A DNA stretch of 59,003 nucleotides from an uncultured Prevotellaceae bacterium (GCA_900318255.1 ONJX01000024.1:1-59003); one strand, 5' to 3'. Shown: positions 16,238-25,829, numbered from the stretch's first letter. A program made the numbers and translations. Notes: generated by a model not told the origin, from the sequence alone.

Positions 16238-17737
16238 TTAGAATACTGGTTTGAAGGTGAGACGTTGCAACACACCTTCCCACACACTGCCCAGTGCAGT
16301 GCCATTGGCGGCATAACCACCAAAGAGGTAGATATAAGAGCAATCCCACTGGGTCACTGGCGTCACTTGCCCAGGATCGTAAGAGTTAAGACGAGGGGCA
16401 CCAGCTCCCAAAGTGCGGTCAAACACAATTACCTGAGCCCCACTAAAGGCAGGAATTGATGCTGGCAAGAGCACAGTTTCCTCTCCTTTGCTCCAGTTGA
16501 TGCCCTGGTTGCGAGAAATATAGGTTGTGGTGTTGAGGGTGCCATCGGCAAGCTTGCCACCCACCACCATCCAAGTCACGCGCTTGTTGTAAGTGGCCGA
16601 GGTCGTGGAGCGCAAATAGGTGTAGTAGCTAAACAAAGTGGCGTCGCTCATAGCAGGCAGCACTCCGCCAGCATTGCTCACCATGCCCCATCGCTCGCCA
16701 TCATAGCCCCACACCGCATTGGTCAAGGCACCACTGGCAAGCACTCCACCCATGCACATGGCCTGCTGCTTGGCAGTCCACTCATTGGCGGCCATCACCA
16801 GCTGGCTCATGCCACTGACGGGGAAGTTGCTGTCGAGCTTCTGCGACACAAAGCCATCACGAGCAGGATACTCATCATGAACCCACGATGTGCCATCGTT
16901 CTTCACACCCAGGATGCGGTCGTCATAGGCTCCCACGATGGCATTCCACGACACACCGCAGTGAGTCCAGCTCGTTCCCATGTCGGCACTGCTGTAGAGC
17001 TCACCAGTCTCGTCAAGTATATATAGGCCTTGAACGCTGGCGGTAAAGCTCCTCACTTGTGGGACAAAGGGAAACGAAATCGCCTTCTTGCTCCATGGGC
17101 CAGTCATCGGATCCTCGGTAGTGCTGAGCACATAGCTGCCATTATCATCTACCAGGCACATAAAGCTGCCATTGAGCATCACTGTCTTTGATGCCCTGAG
17201 GGTGGATGACACATTGGGCAAGTCGCGACGACGACTCTGGTCCCACACAATGAGGTCGGGCATCTGCTGGTGAACATTCACTTTCACCTTATAGTCACGG
17301 GTGTTGACTCCATCGCGAGAGGTGACACGCAAGGTCACGTCGCCACTGAAGTCGATAGAATCATTTGATCCACTCCTGTAGGTTATAATGGTATCCTTCT
17401 GAACTGTGCCGTTCTTAACGATAAACTGCCTGCTGGCAACCGTGCTAGCGCTAGTGACATTGACACACAAAGCGGTCACACGAGTGCCATAGGGCAACGA
17501 GTCGGCATTATAAATCAAACCGCGCTCCTGGTCGATGGCAAAAGTCACCGAGTCGAGACCAACGGCAATTTTAGTGTTAGCTTTCAACGAGAATGCACTC
17601 ACCAGCGTGGTGCTATAAGAGTAAGAGCTATAGTTGCTCTCTGTGCTGGTCGTGGGCTCATCTTTCTTGTTGCACGAGGCAACGGTCGTGGCAAGCAGCA
17701 AGAAGACCATGATGTATAATGGAAAGTGTCTGTTCAT
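16238..17737 (-). CDS. DUF6242 lipoprotein with a six-bladed-propeller-like domain
   Basis: The 499-residue protein has a lipoprotein signal (FLLLATTVASCNKK, lipobox Cys at residue 22). DUF6242 shows an N-terminal bacterial Ig-like part (about 40-155: DSVTFAIDQERGLIYNADSL, VTLRVTSRDGVNTRDYKVKV). A C-terminal Kelch/exo-alpha-like propeller follows (about 160-499), with repeated GGxxANG-type turns such as YIYLFGGYAANGTALGSVWE. It is likely anchored in the outer membrane. Function is unknown for the family. It sits 100 bp upstream of the DUF6089-uppS-bamA operon on the same strand. A TAACTTTG box lies 28 bp upstream of the start. Confidence 0.85.
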   Translation of the reverse strand: MNRHFPLYIMVFLLLATTVASCNKKDEPTTSTESNYSSYSYSTTLVSAFSLKANTKIAVGLDSVTFAIDQERGLIYNADSLPYGTRVTALCVNVTSASTVASRQFIVKNGTVQKDTIITYRSGSNDSIDFSGDVTLRVTSRDGVNTRDYKVKVNVHQQMPDLIVWDQSRRRDLPNVSSTLRASKTVMLNGSFMCLVDDNGSYVLSTTEDPMTGPWSKKAISFPFVPQVRSFTASVQGLYILDETGELYSSADMGTSWTHCGVSWNAIVGAYDDRILGVKNDGTSWVHDEYPARDGFVSQKLDSNFPVSGMSQLVMAANEWTAKQQAMCMGGVLASGALTNAVWGYDGERWGMVSNAGGVLPAMSDATLFSYYTYLRSTTSATYNKRVTWMVVGGKLADGTLNTTTYISRNQGINWSKGEETVLLPASIPAFSGAQVIVFDRTLGAGAPRLNSYDPGQVTPVTQWDCSYIYLFGGYAANGTALGSVWEGVLQRLTFKPVF

Positions 17738-17764
17738 TTTCTATATTTTATTAAAAATAACTTG

Positions 17765-17772
17765 CAAAGTTA
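17765..17772 (-). promoter_or_regulatory. Promoter box of the DUF6242 gene
   Basis: TAACTTTG on the minus strand, 28 bp ahead of the start codon. The upstream sequence is TTG-rich, so the -33 position is ambiguous. Confidence 0.6.
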
Positions 17773-18136
17773 CAACAAAACAAGCTACAACACCACATTT
17801 TATGCCGATTATTATCAACATTTTTTCTAAATGCCATGTTTTAAGCGTGTAAAATTAGTATTAATAAACCAATGCACACTCCTTAATTAAGATAATAAAA
17901 GGCAAATGCCCATTTTTTACACCTTTTTAACGAACCAACGCAACTAACCTCAATTTGTATATTATAATAGATAATCTACTTTAAAAAATCTTTTTTTTGG
18001 AAAAATCAAGCAACAATGCGAATAAGCGAGAAAAGATGTAGGGACAAGGCGTGACTTGTTCGCGCCCAATGCCTTGCGAGCGTGAGCATCCTATCTATCA
18101 ATCGATTGTTTTTATTTTTTAGAGTGGACCCTATAC
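17773..18136. other. Gene-free spacer with a dispersed GGGACAAGGCGTG element
   Basis: AT-rich, and no gene is visible. At 18041-18053 it holds GGGACAAGGCGTG, a motif that recurs at 52036-52048 and, as part of a palindrome, at 55453-55474. Confidence 0.6.
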
Positions 18137-18685
18137 TCAATCATTATAGAACAGGCCACACACTAGCGTCAAGTAGCGAGGCACATTGTTGTCCTTACTC
18201 CACACCATGTCGATGCCCAGCAAGTCGCTAGCGGTCTTGCTCACGTTAAAGCCGTAGGCCTCGAGAGAGGGGCGCACCACCTCGGGATGACGGCAAGGCT
18301 TGCCCTCAACACGAGCACAAGGTGCATCGCCGCAACGCTCGCACTTGCCCACAAAGCCGAAAGCAACCCCCCGCTTCTCACGCTCCAGCTCCAGCAAGCG
18401 ACGATTAAGGCGCTCCAGCTCAGGTCGCATGACGTCATACACACGCTCCATGGGCATCCGCTGGTCGTGAGGCGTGAGTTTCACACCCAGGATCATCACC
18501 TTCTCGTAGGGCAGCAAGTCCTGCAACGTGTCGTGGTCGAATGGCGGGCACCCCCAGCGATTGCCATAATTTGGGCACTGCCGGCAACAAGCCTCAAAAG
18601 TCGCCACATCACGAAACTCGCGCACATACCGCTCACGGTCAACCTCGGCAACACATTCCTCAATGTCATAGTTCTTATTGTCCAT
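18137..18685 (-). CDS. DUF2284 Cys-rich predicted metal-binding protein
   Basis: The 182-residue protein has Cys clusters expected to bind metal or an Fe-S centre. These are EACCRQCPNYGNRWGCPPFD near residues 32-51 (the WxCPPF signature), then GKCERCGDAPCARVEGKPCRHPE around 115-137. DUF2284 proteins are cytosolic, often linked to corrinoid or redox metabolism, with no proven activity. ATG at 18685 (MDNKNYDIEE) is chosen; the longer frame adds a Ser-rich stretch not seen in the family. The gene stands alone between two repeat-rich spacers. Confidence 0.85.
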   Translation of the reverse strand: MDNKNYDIEECVAEVDRERYVREFRDVATFEACCRQCPNYGNRWGCPPFDHDTLQDLLPYEKVMILGVKLTPHDQRMPMERVYDVMRPELERLNRRLLELEREKRGVAFGFVGKCERCGDAPCARVEGKPCRHPEVVRPSLEAYGFNVSKTASDLLGIDMVWSKDNNVPRYLTLVCGLFYND

Positions 18686-18850
18686 AATTATATATATATA
18701 AATCTTAAAACTTTGATTTGTGAGTGTGAGTGAGCTGCTTAGTGAAAGAGGAAGTAAGAACAAGCCATTGTGTCAACATTCTACATTTCATCTAGCAGAC
18801 AGCAATAACTTAGTGGCAAAGATAAACAATTTTTTCAATACCACAAAAAA

Positions 18851-19085
18851 TCGGAAAAAGGGGTCGGTTCTTTTTGTCCGTTTTTTATCGTTCTACAATA
18901 AAAATCGGAAAAAGGGGACGGTTCTTTTTGTCCGTTTTTTATCGTTTTACAACAAAAATCGGAAAAAGGGGTCGGTTCTTTTTGTCCGTTTTTATCGTTT
19001 TGCAATAAAAATCGGAAAAAGGGGTCGGTTCTTTTTGTCCGCTTTTTGTCCGTTTTGAACTAATTGGGGACGGTTCTTTTTGTCC
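18851..19085. repeat. 54-bp hairpin repeat array (four units plus a partial fifth)
   Basis: Units begin with TCGG at 18851, 18905, 18959 and 19012 (spacing 54, 54, 53). Each holds GGGG(T/A)CGGTTCTTTTTGTCC, and a fifth, degenerate unit has this core at 19066-19085. Within a unit CGGA-AAAAG can pair with CTTTTTGTCCG, so each folds into a hairpin. The period is a multiple of three, so a repetitive reading frame appears, but I do not believe it is coding. The core resembles repeats mobilised by REP-associated Y1 transposases (inference). A solitary relative lies at 26478-26520. Confidence 0.85.
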
Positions 19086-19118
19086 GATTTTTTGAATTTT
19101 GAATTAGAGTTGAATATT

Positions 19119-19150
19119 TTTGCTTTTCTCGTTTTTTGGATTTATCTTTG
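19119..19150 (+). promoter_or_regulatory. Promoter of the propeller-amidase operon
   Basis: TTTG (19119-19122), a 20-bp spacer, TATCTTTG (19143-19150), about 50 bp before the start codon. A full consensus match. Confidence 0.85.
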
Positions 19151-19202
19151 CAAAAAGAAACATAATCGCACAATTTTCAATTAAAATAAAACATTTTGCA
19201 CA

Positions 19203-20093
19203 ATGAAAAAGACATTACTATTACTGATGTGGGCATGGGCAATGATTGCAGGTGCGCAGCAGGTCACAGTGACGAGCTCCACACCGCTGCTCCGCGGCAT
19301 TGAGCCAGCCTTCTACCCCACCCTAAGCCCTAGCGGAGACCGTCTGCTCTACAGCGACGCTGATGCCCATGGATTAAAGATGCTTGACCTTGCCACCAGT
19401 AAGGTCGCCACCATTAGCGAAGAGCGAGGCGCGGGCTTCGACGCCAAGTGGAGTAACGACGGCCATGTGTATTACGTCACCAGCATGGTTGACGAGAAAA
19501 GCCGACTGGTGTATCGCACTGGCAAGCGCTATGACCTCTCGCGCCAGGTGAGCGACGTGGTGCTCGAGCCTCAGCACGGAGCAGTACACCTCGAGAGCGG
19601 AGCAGCAGGCATGGCGATGCACGGCGACAAGCGCTCCTTTTCCACTTCACCAAAGCGTGGAGTCAGTGTCTATACCACTGGTTCGCAGCTTGTTGTGAAT
19701 ATCAATGGCAAGGAAAACCGCTACACTCCCGTTGAGAGCTATGCTGGCTACCTGTGGGCGAGTGTCTCGCCCGCTGGCGACAAGGTCGCCTTCTTTGCTG
19801 CTGGCCGTGGCATCGTGGTCACCACCCTGCAAGGCAAGGTGCTCGCTGAGCTGGGCAACTACGAGATGCCTTGCTGGTTTAACAACGACTACATCGTTGC
19901 CCAAAATGCCAGCGACGACGGTTATCAATACACCTCGTCGCAAATCTTACTGCTCAAGGCCGACGGCACCTGGCGCCACGAGCTCACCCCCAAGACCTCG
20001 ATGACCATGCAGCCCACCGCGGGCGGCGGCAAGATTGCCTACACCACCATCGACGGCAACCTCACTGTGATAACTATTGATATTAACCAGTAA
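19203..20093 (+). CDS. Secreted TolB-like beta-propeller protein
   Basis: The 296-residue protein has a signal peptide (MKKTLLLLMWAWAMIAGAQQ). PD40/TolB-like repeats follow: PTLSPSGDRLLYSDADAHGL, DAKWSNDGHVYYVTSMVD, WASVSPAGDKVAFFAAGRG, AQNASDDGYQYTSSQILLLK. The repeats suggest a six-bladed propeller, a fold used for protein or glycan contacts. No catalytic residues are recognisable. It is exported, probably periplasmic or surface. The stop is 16 bp before the start of the amidase gene, so the two are one operon and may act together on the cell wall (inference from context). Confidence 0.8.
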   Translation: MKKTLLLLMWAWAMIAGAQQVTVTSSTPLLRGIEPAFYPTLSPSGDRLLYSDADAHGLKMLDLATSKVATISEERGAGFDAKWSNDGHVYYVTSMVDEKSRLVYRTGKRYDLSRQVSDVVLEPQHGAVHLESGAAGMAMHGDKRSFSTSPKRGVSVYTTGSQLVVNINGKENRYTPVESYAGYLWASVSPAGDKVAFFAAGRGIVVTTLQGKVLAELGNYEMPCWFNNDYIVAQNASDDGYQYTSSQILLLKADGTWRHELTPKTSMTMQPTAGGGKIAYTTIDGNLTVITIDINQ

Positions 20094-20109
20094 CAACACT
20101 GCAACGATT

Positions 20110-22827
20110 ATGAAAAAGTTTTTCTATACATTAGCATTGGCAATGGTTGTTGCAGTTTTCTTTTCTGCAATAGCTGCTGGCGACTACATGCCACACGTCT
20201 ATATCAACCCTGGCCATGGCGGGCATGAGAGCGATGACCGCAACGTGGTGATCTATCCGTTTGCAGCTGGCGACACCTCGGGCTACTGGGAGTCGAACTC
20301 CAACCTCAAGAAGGGCTTTGCTCTGAACAACTGCCTGCGCGCCAAGGGCTACACCACCAGCATGTCGCGCGTGACAAACGACGCCAACAGCGACCTTGCC
20401 CTCTCGACAATCGTGGCGCTGTGCAACAGCAGCGGCGCCGACATCTTTTATGCAATACACAGCAACGCCACGGGCGTGCCATCGCGTCGCAACCACATCC
20501 TGGGTCTCTATCGCGGTCCCACAGGCTCACCCGTTGTGCCCAACAGCGACGTGCTCGCCAGCACCCTCATGCAACGCTTGCAGGTGAACGCCGCTGCGGT
20601 GTGGACGAGCAACTACCAGATTGCCGGCGACTTCACCTTCTATCCCGACTGGAACAACCAGGGCCTAGGCGTGCTGCGAGGCAATCATGCCGTGTCGATG
20701 CTCAGCGAGGGCTCCTTCCACGACTATATTCCCGAGACCTACCGTCTCATGAACGACAATTACTGCTGGATGGAGGGCTGGAACTTCTCGCTCGGTGCCG
20801 ACGACTACTTTGGCTACTCATTCTTCGACAAGGGTGCCGTGGCTGGCAACATACGCGACAACCGCATGCCACGCGTGATTAACGACTTCATCATGTTTGG
20901 CGACGACAACCGCGAGCCAGTGAGCAACGCCACAGTAATCCTCATGGACATGAACGACACGCCACTCGACACCTGCTACACCGACGACATGTATAACGGC
21001 ATCTACGCCTTCAAAATGCTCGACCCAGGCACATATAAGATAAAGGTGGAGCAAGAGCACTATTTTCCCCAGACCAAAGAGGTCACCATCGAGGCAAACA
21101 AATCGAAATACTGCAACTTCGACCTGGCACGTGTGCGCGAGACACCTCCCGAGGTCATCAACTACACTCCAGTGTGGCACGAAGGCGACGCTCCACTCAA
21201 GGCCAACACCCCCGTGGTGTTTGAGTTCAACTGGGACATGAACACCGAGGCCACCGAGGCAGCATTCCACATCGAGCCAGCCGTGGAAGGACACTTCCGC
21301 TGGGAAGACAGCAACTATCGCATGGTGTTTGAGCCTAACGACGCCTACGACGTGAACACCCTCTACACCGTGACTCTCGACACCACCGCCGAGCATGGTG
21401 GAGGCATGAGACTACAACAACCATTCACCCTCCAGTTCAAAACCACCTACCGCAAGTATCTTGAGGTAATCGACATCTTCCCGCACCAGGGCGACAAAGT
21501 GCACTACAAGAACGCCATCATAGAGCTGCGCACCGACTCGATGCTCAACAACAGCTACTACTACGACAAGATTGTCCTTACCGACAAGGACGGCAACGCC
21601 CTCACCTACAACCGCCGAAACACCAAGACAGGCAAGAATACCGACCCATTTGGTTTCATCCGCATCCCTGTTGCCAGCACCATGACTCCTGGCGAGGAAT
21701 ACACCCTCACCATCTACAAGGAGATGAGCGACACCGCAGGAATCCATCTGCCCGAGACCATCGTCAACAAGTTCATCGCAGTTGATGCCGGCGAGGAGAA
21801 ACCCGACGCCACTGTAATCGAGGGATTTGAGGACGCCAGCACATTCTCGATGGTTGCAGCTACGAGCAATGGTCAAGAGGGCACAGTTCTTAGCAACTCC
21901 ACCGATCGCCTCTTTGGCAGCAAGTCGCTGCAGATCAAATATCCATGTTGGCCTCCGTTTGATAAGGTGGTACAAGCTATTGCAACCCGTGATAATGCCC
22001 TGGGTGGTCAATACGAATTTACCAGCACTGCCATATCCGAAGCCACAATAGCCGGCAACGAGGAACTCTCGCTACACATTTTTGGCGACATGAGTTATGT
22101 GGACGTGATGATCTATCTCAGTAGCACAGATAACAGCAGTCCTAAGTCAACCCCCTCATGGGTGTACGATCACCCAATCTTCGACTTTGGCAAAATTGAC
22201 TTCCACGGATGGCGCTATGTAACAGGCAAAGTGCGATATTTAACAGGCGAAGTAGGACACCTCAATCCTAACAAGACCTATAAGATTGAGTCAATATTTA
22301 TAGGTAACGAACCTGAATCCCCCATCAAGATTTCTAGTGCTACCATCAAGCTCGACAACCTGCTCAAGGGGCAGAAGGCTTGGGTGCGTGGCGATGTGAA
22401 CGGCGACGGAGTGGTCACTGCAACCGACATCACCGAGCTATATAACTACTTGCTCAACAACGACGACAGTCACATTGTGAATGGCGACCAATCCGGGGAC
22501 GGCATTATCACAGCTGCCGATATCACTGCCGTTTATGGCGTGCTGCTCGGGCCAAGCAATGGGGCACCTGCCATCGACCCTGTACCTGTACCCGAACCTG
22601 CTGCCAACAGCAGCGTGAAGGTGGGCCCAGTGCCCTCGAGCGACTACATCATGGCTAGCGCTCCTAGCTACATCATGGGCGTGGAGCTCTACGACATGAG
22701 CGGCAACCTCGTGGCGCGCAACGGCGGCAACTACATGAACGTGGGCAGCATGCGCGACGGCCACTATATATTAAAAGTATATACCAGCAACAACGTTTCA
22801 TCTCACCACACAATCGTGAAACACTAA
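20110..22827 (+). CDS. N-acetylmuramoyl-L-alanine amidase with dockerin and T9SS-type tail
   Basis: The enzyme cuts the amide between MurNAc and L-Ala in peptidoglycan. The 905-residue protein has a signal peptide (1-23), then an Amidase_3 domain (about 28-235) with zinc ligands H36 (INPGHGG), E61 and H117 (YAIHSNA) and a catalytic Glu in MLSEGSFHDYIPE. A carboxypeptidase-regulatory-like domain follows (about 265-345), then Ig-like modules (350-565), a carbohydrate-binding-like region (575-755) and a type I dockerin (about 759-815) with two DVNGDG/GDQSGDG calcium loops. A C-terminal Por-secretion-like tail closes it (GVELYDMSGNLVARNG, GHYILKVYT). ATG at 20110 gives the signal peptide. Dockerin plus amidase plus T9SS tail is an unusual combination. 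Confidence 0.9.
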   Translation: MKKFFYTLALAMVVAVFFSAIAAGDYMPHVYINPGHGGHESDDRNVVIYPFAAGDTSGYWESNSNLKKGFALNNCLRAKGYTTSMSRVTNDANSDLALSTIVALCNSSGADIFYAIHSNATGVPSRRNHILGLYRGPTGSPVVPNSDVLASTLMQRLQVNAAAVWTSNYQIAGDFTFYPDWNNQGLGVLRGNHAVSMLSEGSFHDYIPETYRLMNDNYCWMEGWNFSLGADDYFGYSFFDKGAVAGNIRDNRMPRVINDFIMFGDDNREPVSNATVILMDMNDTPLDTCYTDDMYNGIYAFKMLDPGTYKIKVEQEHYFPQTKEVTIEANKSKYCNFDLARVRETPPEVINYTPVWHEGDAPLKANTPVVFEFNWDMNTEATEAAFHIEPAVEGHFRWEDSNYRMVFEPNDAYDVNTLYTVTLDTTAEHGGGMRLQQPFTLQFKTTYRKYLEVIDIFPHQGDKVHYKNAIIELRTDSMLNNSYYYDKIVLTDKDGNALTYNRRNTKTGKNTDPFGFIRIPVASTMTPGEEYTLTIYKEMSDTAGIHLPETIVNKFIAVDAGEEKPDATVIEGFEDASTFSMVAATSNGQEGTVLSNSTDRLFGSKSLQIKYPCWPPFDKVVQAIATRDNALGGQYEFTSTAISEATIAGNEELSLHIFGDMSYVDVMIYLSSTDNSSPKSTPSWVYDHPIFDFGKIDFHGWRYVTGKVRYLTGEVGHLNPNKTYKIESIFIGNEPESPIKISSATIKLDNLLKGQKAWVRGDVNGDGVVTATDITELYNYLLNNDDSHIVNGDQSGDGIITAADITAVYGVLLGPSNGAPAIDPVPVPEPAANSSVKVGPVPSSDYIMASAPSYIMGVELYDMSGNLVARNGGNYMNVGSMRDGHYILKVYTSNNVSSHHTIVKH

Positions 22828-22853
22828 AATAACAACATAAAGCTCCAAGCACT

Positions 22854-22897
22854 AGACTTCAAGTCTAGGTAGAACGTTCTACCTAGACTTGAAGTCT
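22854..22897. promoter_or_regulatory. 44-bp perfect palindrome ahead of the P-type ATPase
   Basis: Left arm AGACTTCAAGTCTAGGTAGA-AC (22854-22875) is fully complementary to 22876-22897 with no loop. Its right edge touches the -33 TTTG (22897-22900) of the ATPase promoter. It could be the amidase operon's terminator, an operator for the ATPase gene, or a dispersed repeat. The overlap with the promoter favours a regulatory role (inference). Confidence 0.7.
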
Positions 22898-22927
22898 TTG
22901 ATAACTAAAAACTTTTTCTTACCTTTG
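22897..22927 (+). promoter_or_regulatory. Promoter of the P-type ATPase gene
   Basis: TTTG (22897-22900), a 19-bp spacer, TACCTTTG (22920-22927), about 90 bp before the start codon. Confidence 0.8.
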
Positions 22928-23015
22928 CGCTGATTTTCTCAACACCTTGAGCCGACAAAGGCTACAACATTCATTTTCACCATATTACCAGTCTTAAATC
23001 ATTTTATCACACAAA

Positions 23016-25829
23016 ATGGCCAACGCACATCACTATAGTGGATTGACAGAGGAACAAGTTCTTGAGAGCCGGCGACAACACGGCGCCAATGTCTTCACAC
23101 CACCCAAAAAATCTACTTTCTGGGACAACCTCAAAGGGGCATGCACGCACTGGATAGGCCTCAGCACAATTACATTAGGCACGATATTCTCCATAGTGTC
23201 ATTAGTGGCTGGATGGGGAGGAGACACCTCATGGGCCATGCCACTTGTTGCACTGACAGCGGCCATCCTTATAATAATGGTGGGCTCATTTGGAGCATTT
23301 AAGGACGCACTTTTTAGAATTCTGATCACTGCTTTTGCACTGTCGCTAGGCATTGCCATCTATGAGCATGTGTGGGAACACGCACCCTACACCGTGTTCT
23401 TCGAACCCATAGGAATTATTTTAGCACTGCTGCTGGCAACGGGCATCGCCTTCCTCCTTGAGCTACGCAACGAGAAAACATTCCTCAGCCTTAACGAGGT
23501 CAACGATGACACGCTAGTGAAAGTGATAAGAAACAACAATGTGAGCCAAGTGCCACGCAAGGACATAGTGGTGGGTGACATCGTTCTGCTTGAGACGGGT
23601 GAGGAGGTGCCTGCCGATTGCCAACTCCTGGAATCGCTCAACCTGCTCGTCAACGAGTCGTCGCTCACTGGCGAGCCACAAGCCGAAAAAACCACGAAAC
23701 AAGAGCATTTCGACATTGATGCCACCTACCCCTCTAACCACATCCTAAAAGGCACCATCGTCATCGACGGATATTGCACAGCACAGGTCTTCAACGTGGG
23801 CGACAAGACCGAGAGCGGAAAAGTTTTTGAGGCAGCACAGGTCGATGAAGGTGATCCCACACCACTTAGCGAGAAACTCGACAAACTGGCCCGCCTGATA
23901 ACCAAGGCCAGCTACCTCATTGCTGCGCTAATTATCGTGGGGCGAATAATATCATTCTTCATAGGCGCCCACCACAACATCGACTGGCTCGACTTCACGG
24001 CCTATGTGCTCAACACCATCATGATTGCCGTCACCCTCATTGTGGTGGCAGTCCCCGAGGGATTACCCATGAGCGTGACGTTAAGCCTGGCATTGAGCAT
24101 GCGCAAGCTCATGAAAGAGAACACACTGCCACGCACCATGCATTCCTGCGAGACTATGGGAGCTACTTCGGTCATCTGCACCGATAAGACCGGAACACTC
24201 ACAAAAAATCAAATGCAGGTAGCCGATGAGAAACTCGAAGACATAAAACCCGAGTTAATCGAAGAGATGATTGCCGTCAACTCCACAGCTAACCTCGACT
24301 TCTCTAACAAAGCGGTCACAAAAGCTATAGGTAACCCCACCGAAGGGGCACTCCTGCTGTGGATGAACGCGAGAGGCATCAACTACATGCCCATCAGGGA
24401 GCGAGTGGAAATCATCGATCGCCTGCCTTTCTCTACCGAGAACAAATACATGGCAACCATCGCCATCTCAAGAGTGCTAGGCAAGAGGGTGCTATATGTG
24501 AAAGGAGCGCCCGAAATTCTGCTTGCACACTCCCACCTCACCCAAGAGCAAAAGCTCAAATATGAACAGCTGCTCGTTGACTATCAAAACAAGGCTATGC
24601 GCACTCTGGCTATGGCCTATCTTGAGCTAGGCGAAGGAGAAACCGTGTTTCATGACGGTAAAATAAAAGATGCCGAGTTGATTTTTGCCGGCATCTTTGC
24701 AATCTCCGACCCCGTGCGCACCGATGTGCCTGCATCCATCAAGGAATGTATCGACGCTGGCATTCAAGTGAAAATCGTCACTGGCGACACCCCAGGCACC
24801 GCTAAGGAGATAGGACGACAAATTGGCCTCTGGACCGACGACGATGGTGATGGCAACATCCTCACAGGAAGCGACTTCGCTGCCATCAGCGATGAAGAAC
24901 TCGCCACTCGTGTTCAAGACGTGAAAATCGTCTCGCGTGCCAAGCCTAGCGACAAGGAGCGACTCGTGAAGATGCTCAAGAAGCAAGGCATGGTGGTGGC
25001 TGTCACTGGCGATGGCACCAACGACGCTCCAGCCCTCAATGCCGCCGACGTGGGCCTCTCCATGGGCGACGGCACAGCAGTGGCCAAGGAAGCCAGCGAC
25101 ATGACCATTCAAGACAACTCGTTCAGCACCATCGCCTCGGCAGTGATGTGGGGACGCTCGCTCTACAAGAACATCCAGCGCTTCATCATGTTCCAGATGA
25201 CCATCAACGTGGTGGCCTGCCTGATTGTGCTCATTGGCGCTTTCATTGGCACCGAGTCACCGCTCTCAGTTACTCAAATGCTGTGGGTAAACCTGATAAT
25301 GGACACCTTCGCCGCTATAGCGCTCGCTTCACTGCCTCCTACTCACAAGGTCATGAAAGAGCAGCCTCGCAAGGTTACTGACTCAATCATCAACAAGTAC
25401 ATGGCATGGAACATACTTGGCGTGGGTGGACTATTCACTATTTTCCTGCTTACAATTTTGATTGTCATGCAGCACTCCAACGTCACCTCCACGCTAGACT
25501 TAATAAAATTCAACTATGGCGATTACGATGGACTGAGCGCCTACGAGTTAAGCTTGTTCTTCACCATCTTCGTGATGTTGCAGTTCTGGAACATGTTCAA
25601 TGCTAAAGCATTCATGACTGGCAAGTCGGCACTGGCAAGAATCAAAGACTGCAAGGGGTTCATGATTATTGCAGCTGTCATCTTCGTTGGGCAAATACTG
25701 ATAGTGCAATTAGGCGGTGAGATGTTTAATGTGACCAGCCTTAAAGCCAGCGACTGGCTCATTATCGTCGTCACCACATCTGTCGTCCTTTGCATTGGCG
25801 AGGTAATCAGATTTTTCTCACGAAAATAG
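23016..25829 (+). CDS. Calcium-translocating P-type ATPase (PMCA/P2B type)
   Basis: This is a P-type ion pump of 937 residues. Visible: an N-terminal cation-ATPase segment (LTEEQVLESRRQHGANVFTP), the actuator LTGEP (SSLTGEPQAEK), and the ion-site helix PEGLPMSVTLSLALSM. The phosphorylation site is DKTGTLT with Asp390, and KGAPE and TGD (KIVTGDTPGTAKEIG) follow. The hinge is GDGTNDAPALNAADVG, then six C-terminal membrane helices. The PEGLP helix and overall layout match P2B Ca2+ pumps, which export Ca2+. The ion itself is family inference. Monocistronic, with its own promoter and a striking palindrome at the -33 box. Confidence 0.92.
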   Translation: MANAHHYSGLTEEQVLESRRQHGANVFTPPKKSTFWDNLKGACTHWIGLSTITLGTIFSIVSLVAGWGGDTSWAMPLVALTAAILIIMVGSFGAFKDALFRILITAFALSLGIAIYEHVWEHAPYTVFFEPIGIILALLLATGIAFLLELRNEKTFLSLNEVNDDTLVKVIRNNNVSQVPRKDIVVGDIVLLETGEEVPADCQLLESLNLLVNESSLTGEPQAEKTTKQEHFDIDATYPSNHILKGTIVIDGYCTAQVFNVGDKTESGKVFEAAQVDEGDPTPLSEKLDKLARLITKASYLIAALIIVGRIISFFIGAHHNIDWLDFTAYVLNTIMIAVTLIVVAVPEGLPMSVTLSLALSMRKLMKENTLPRTMHSCETMGATSVICTDKTGTLTKNQMQVADEKLEDIKPELIEEMIAVNSTANLDFSNKAVTKAIGNPTEGALLLWMNARGINYMPIRERVEIIDRLPFSTENKYMATIAISRVLGKRVLYVKGAPEILLAHSHLTQEQKLKYEQLLVDYQNKAMRTLAMAYLELGEGETVFHDGKIKDAELIFAGIFAISDPVRTDVPASIKECIDAGIQVKIVTGDTPGTAKEIGRQIGLWTDDDGDGNILTGSDFAAISDEELATRVQDVKIVSRAKPSDKERLVKMLKKQGMVVAVTGDGTNDAPALNAADVGLSMGDGTAVAKEASDMTIQDNSFSTIASAVMWGRSLYKNIQRFIMFQMTINVVACLIVLIGAFIGTESPLSVTQMLWVNLIMDTFAAIALASLPPTHKVMKEQPRKVTDSIINKYMAWNILGVGGLFTIFLLTILIVMQHSNVTSTLDLIKFNYGDYDGLSAYELSLFFTIFVMLQFWNMFNAKAFMTGKSALARIKDCKGFMIIAAVIFVGQILIVQLGGEMFNVTSLKASDWLIIVVTTSVVLCIGEVIRFFSRK

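Noticed and set aside
18720..19058. Repetitive plus-strand frame with an 18-residue repeat
   Set aside because: It exists only because the 54-bp repeat is a multiple of three; the units fold as hairpins and end in a degenerate copy.
18851..19085. CRISPR array
   Set aside because: The units are contiguous and nearly identical over their whole length, so there are no unique spacers, and no cas gene is near.
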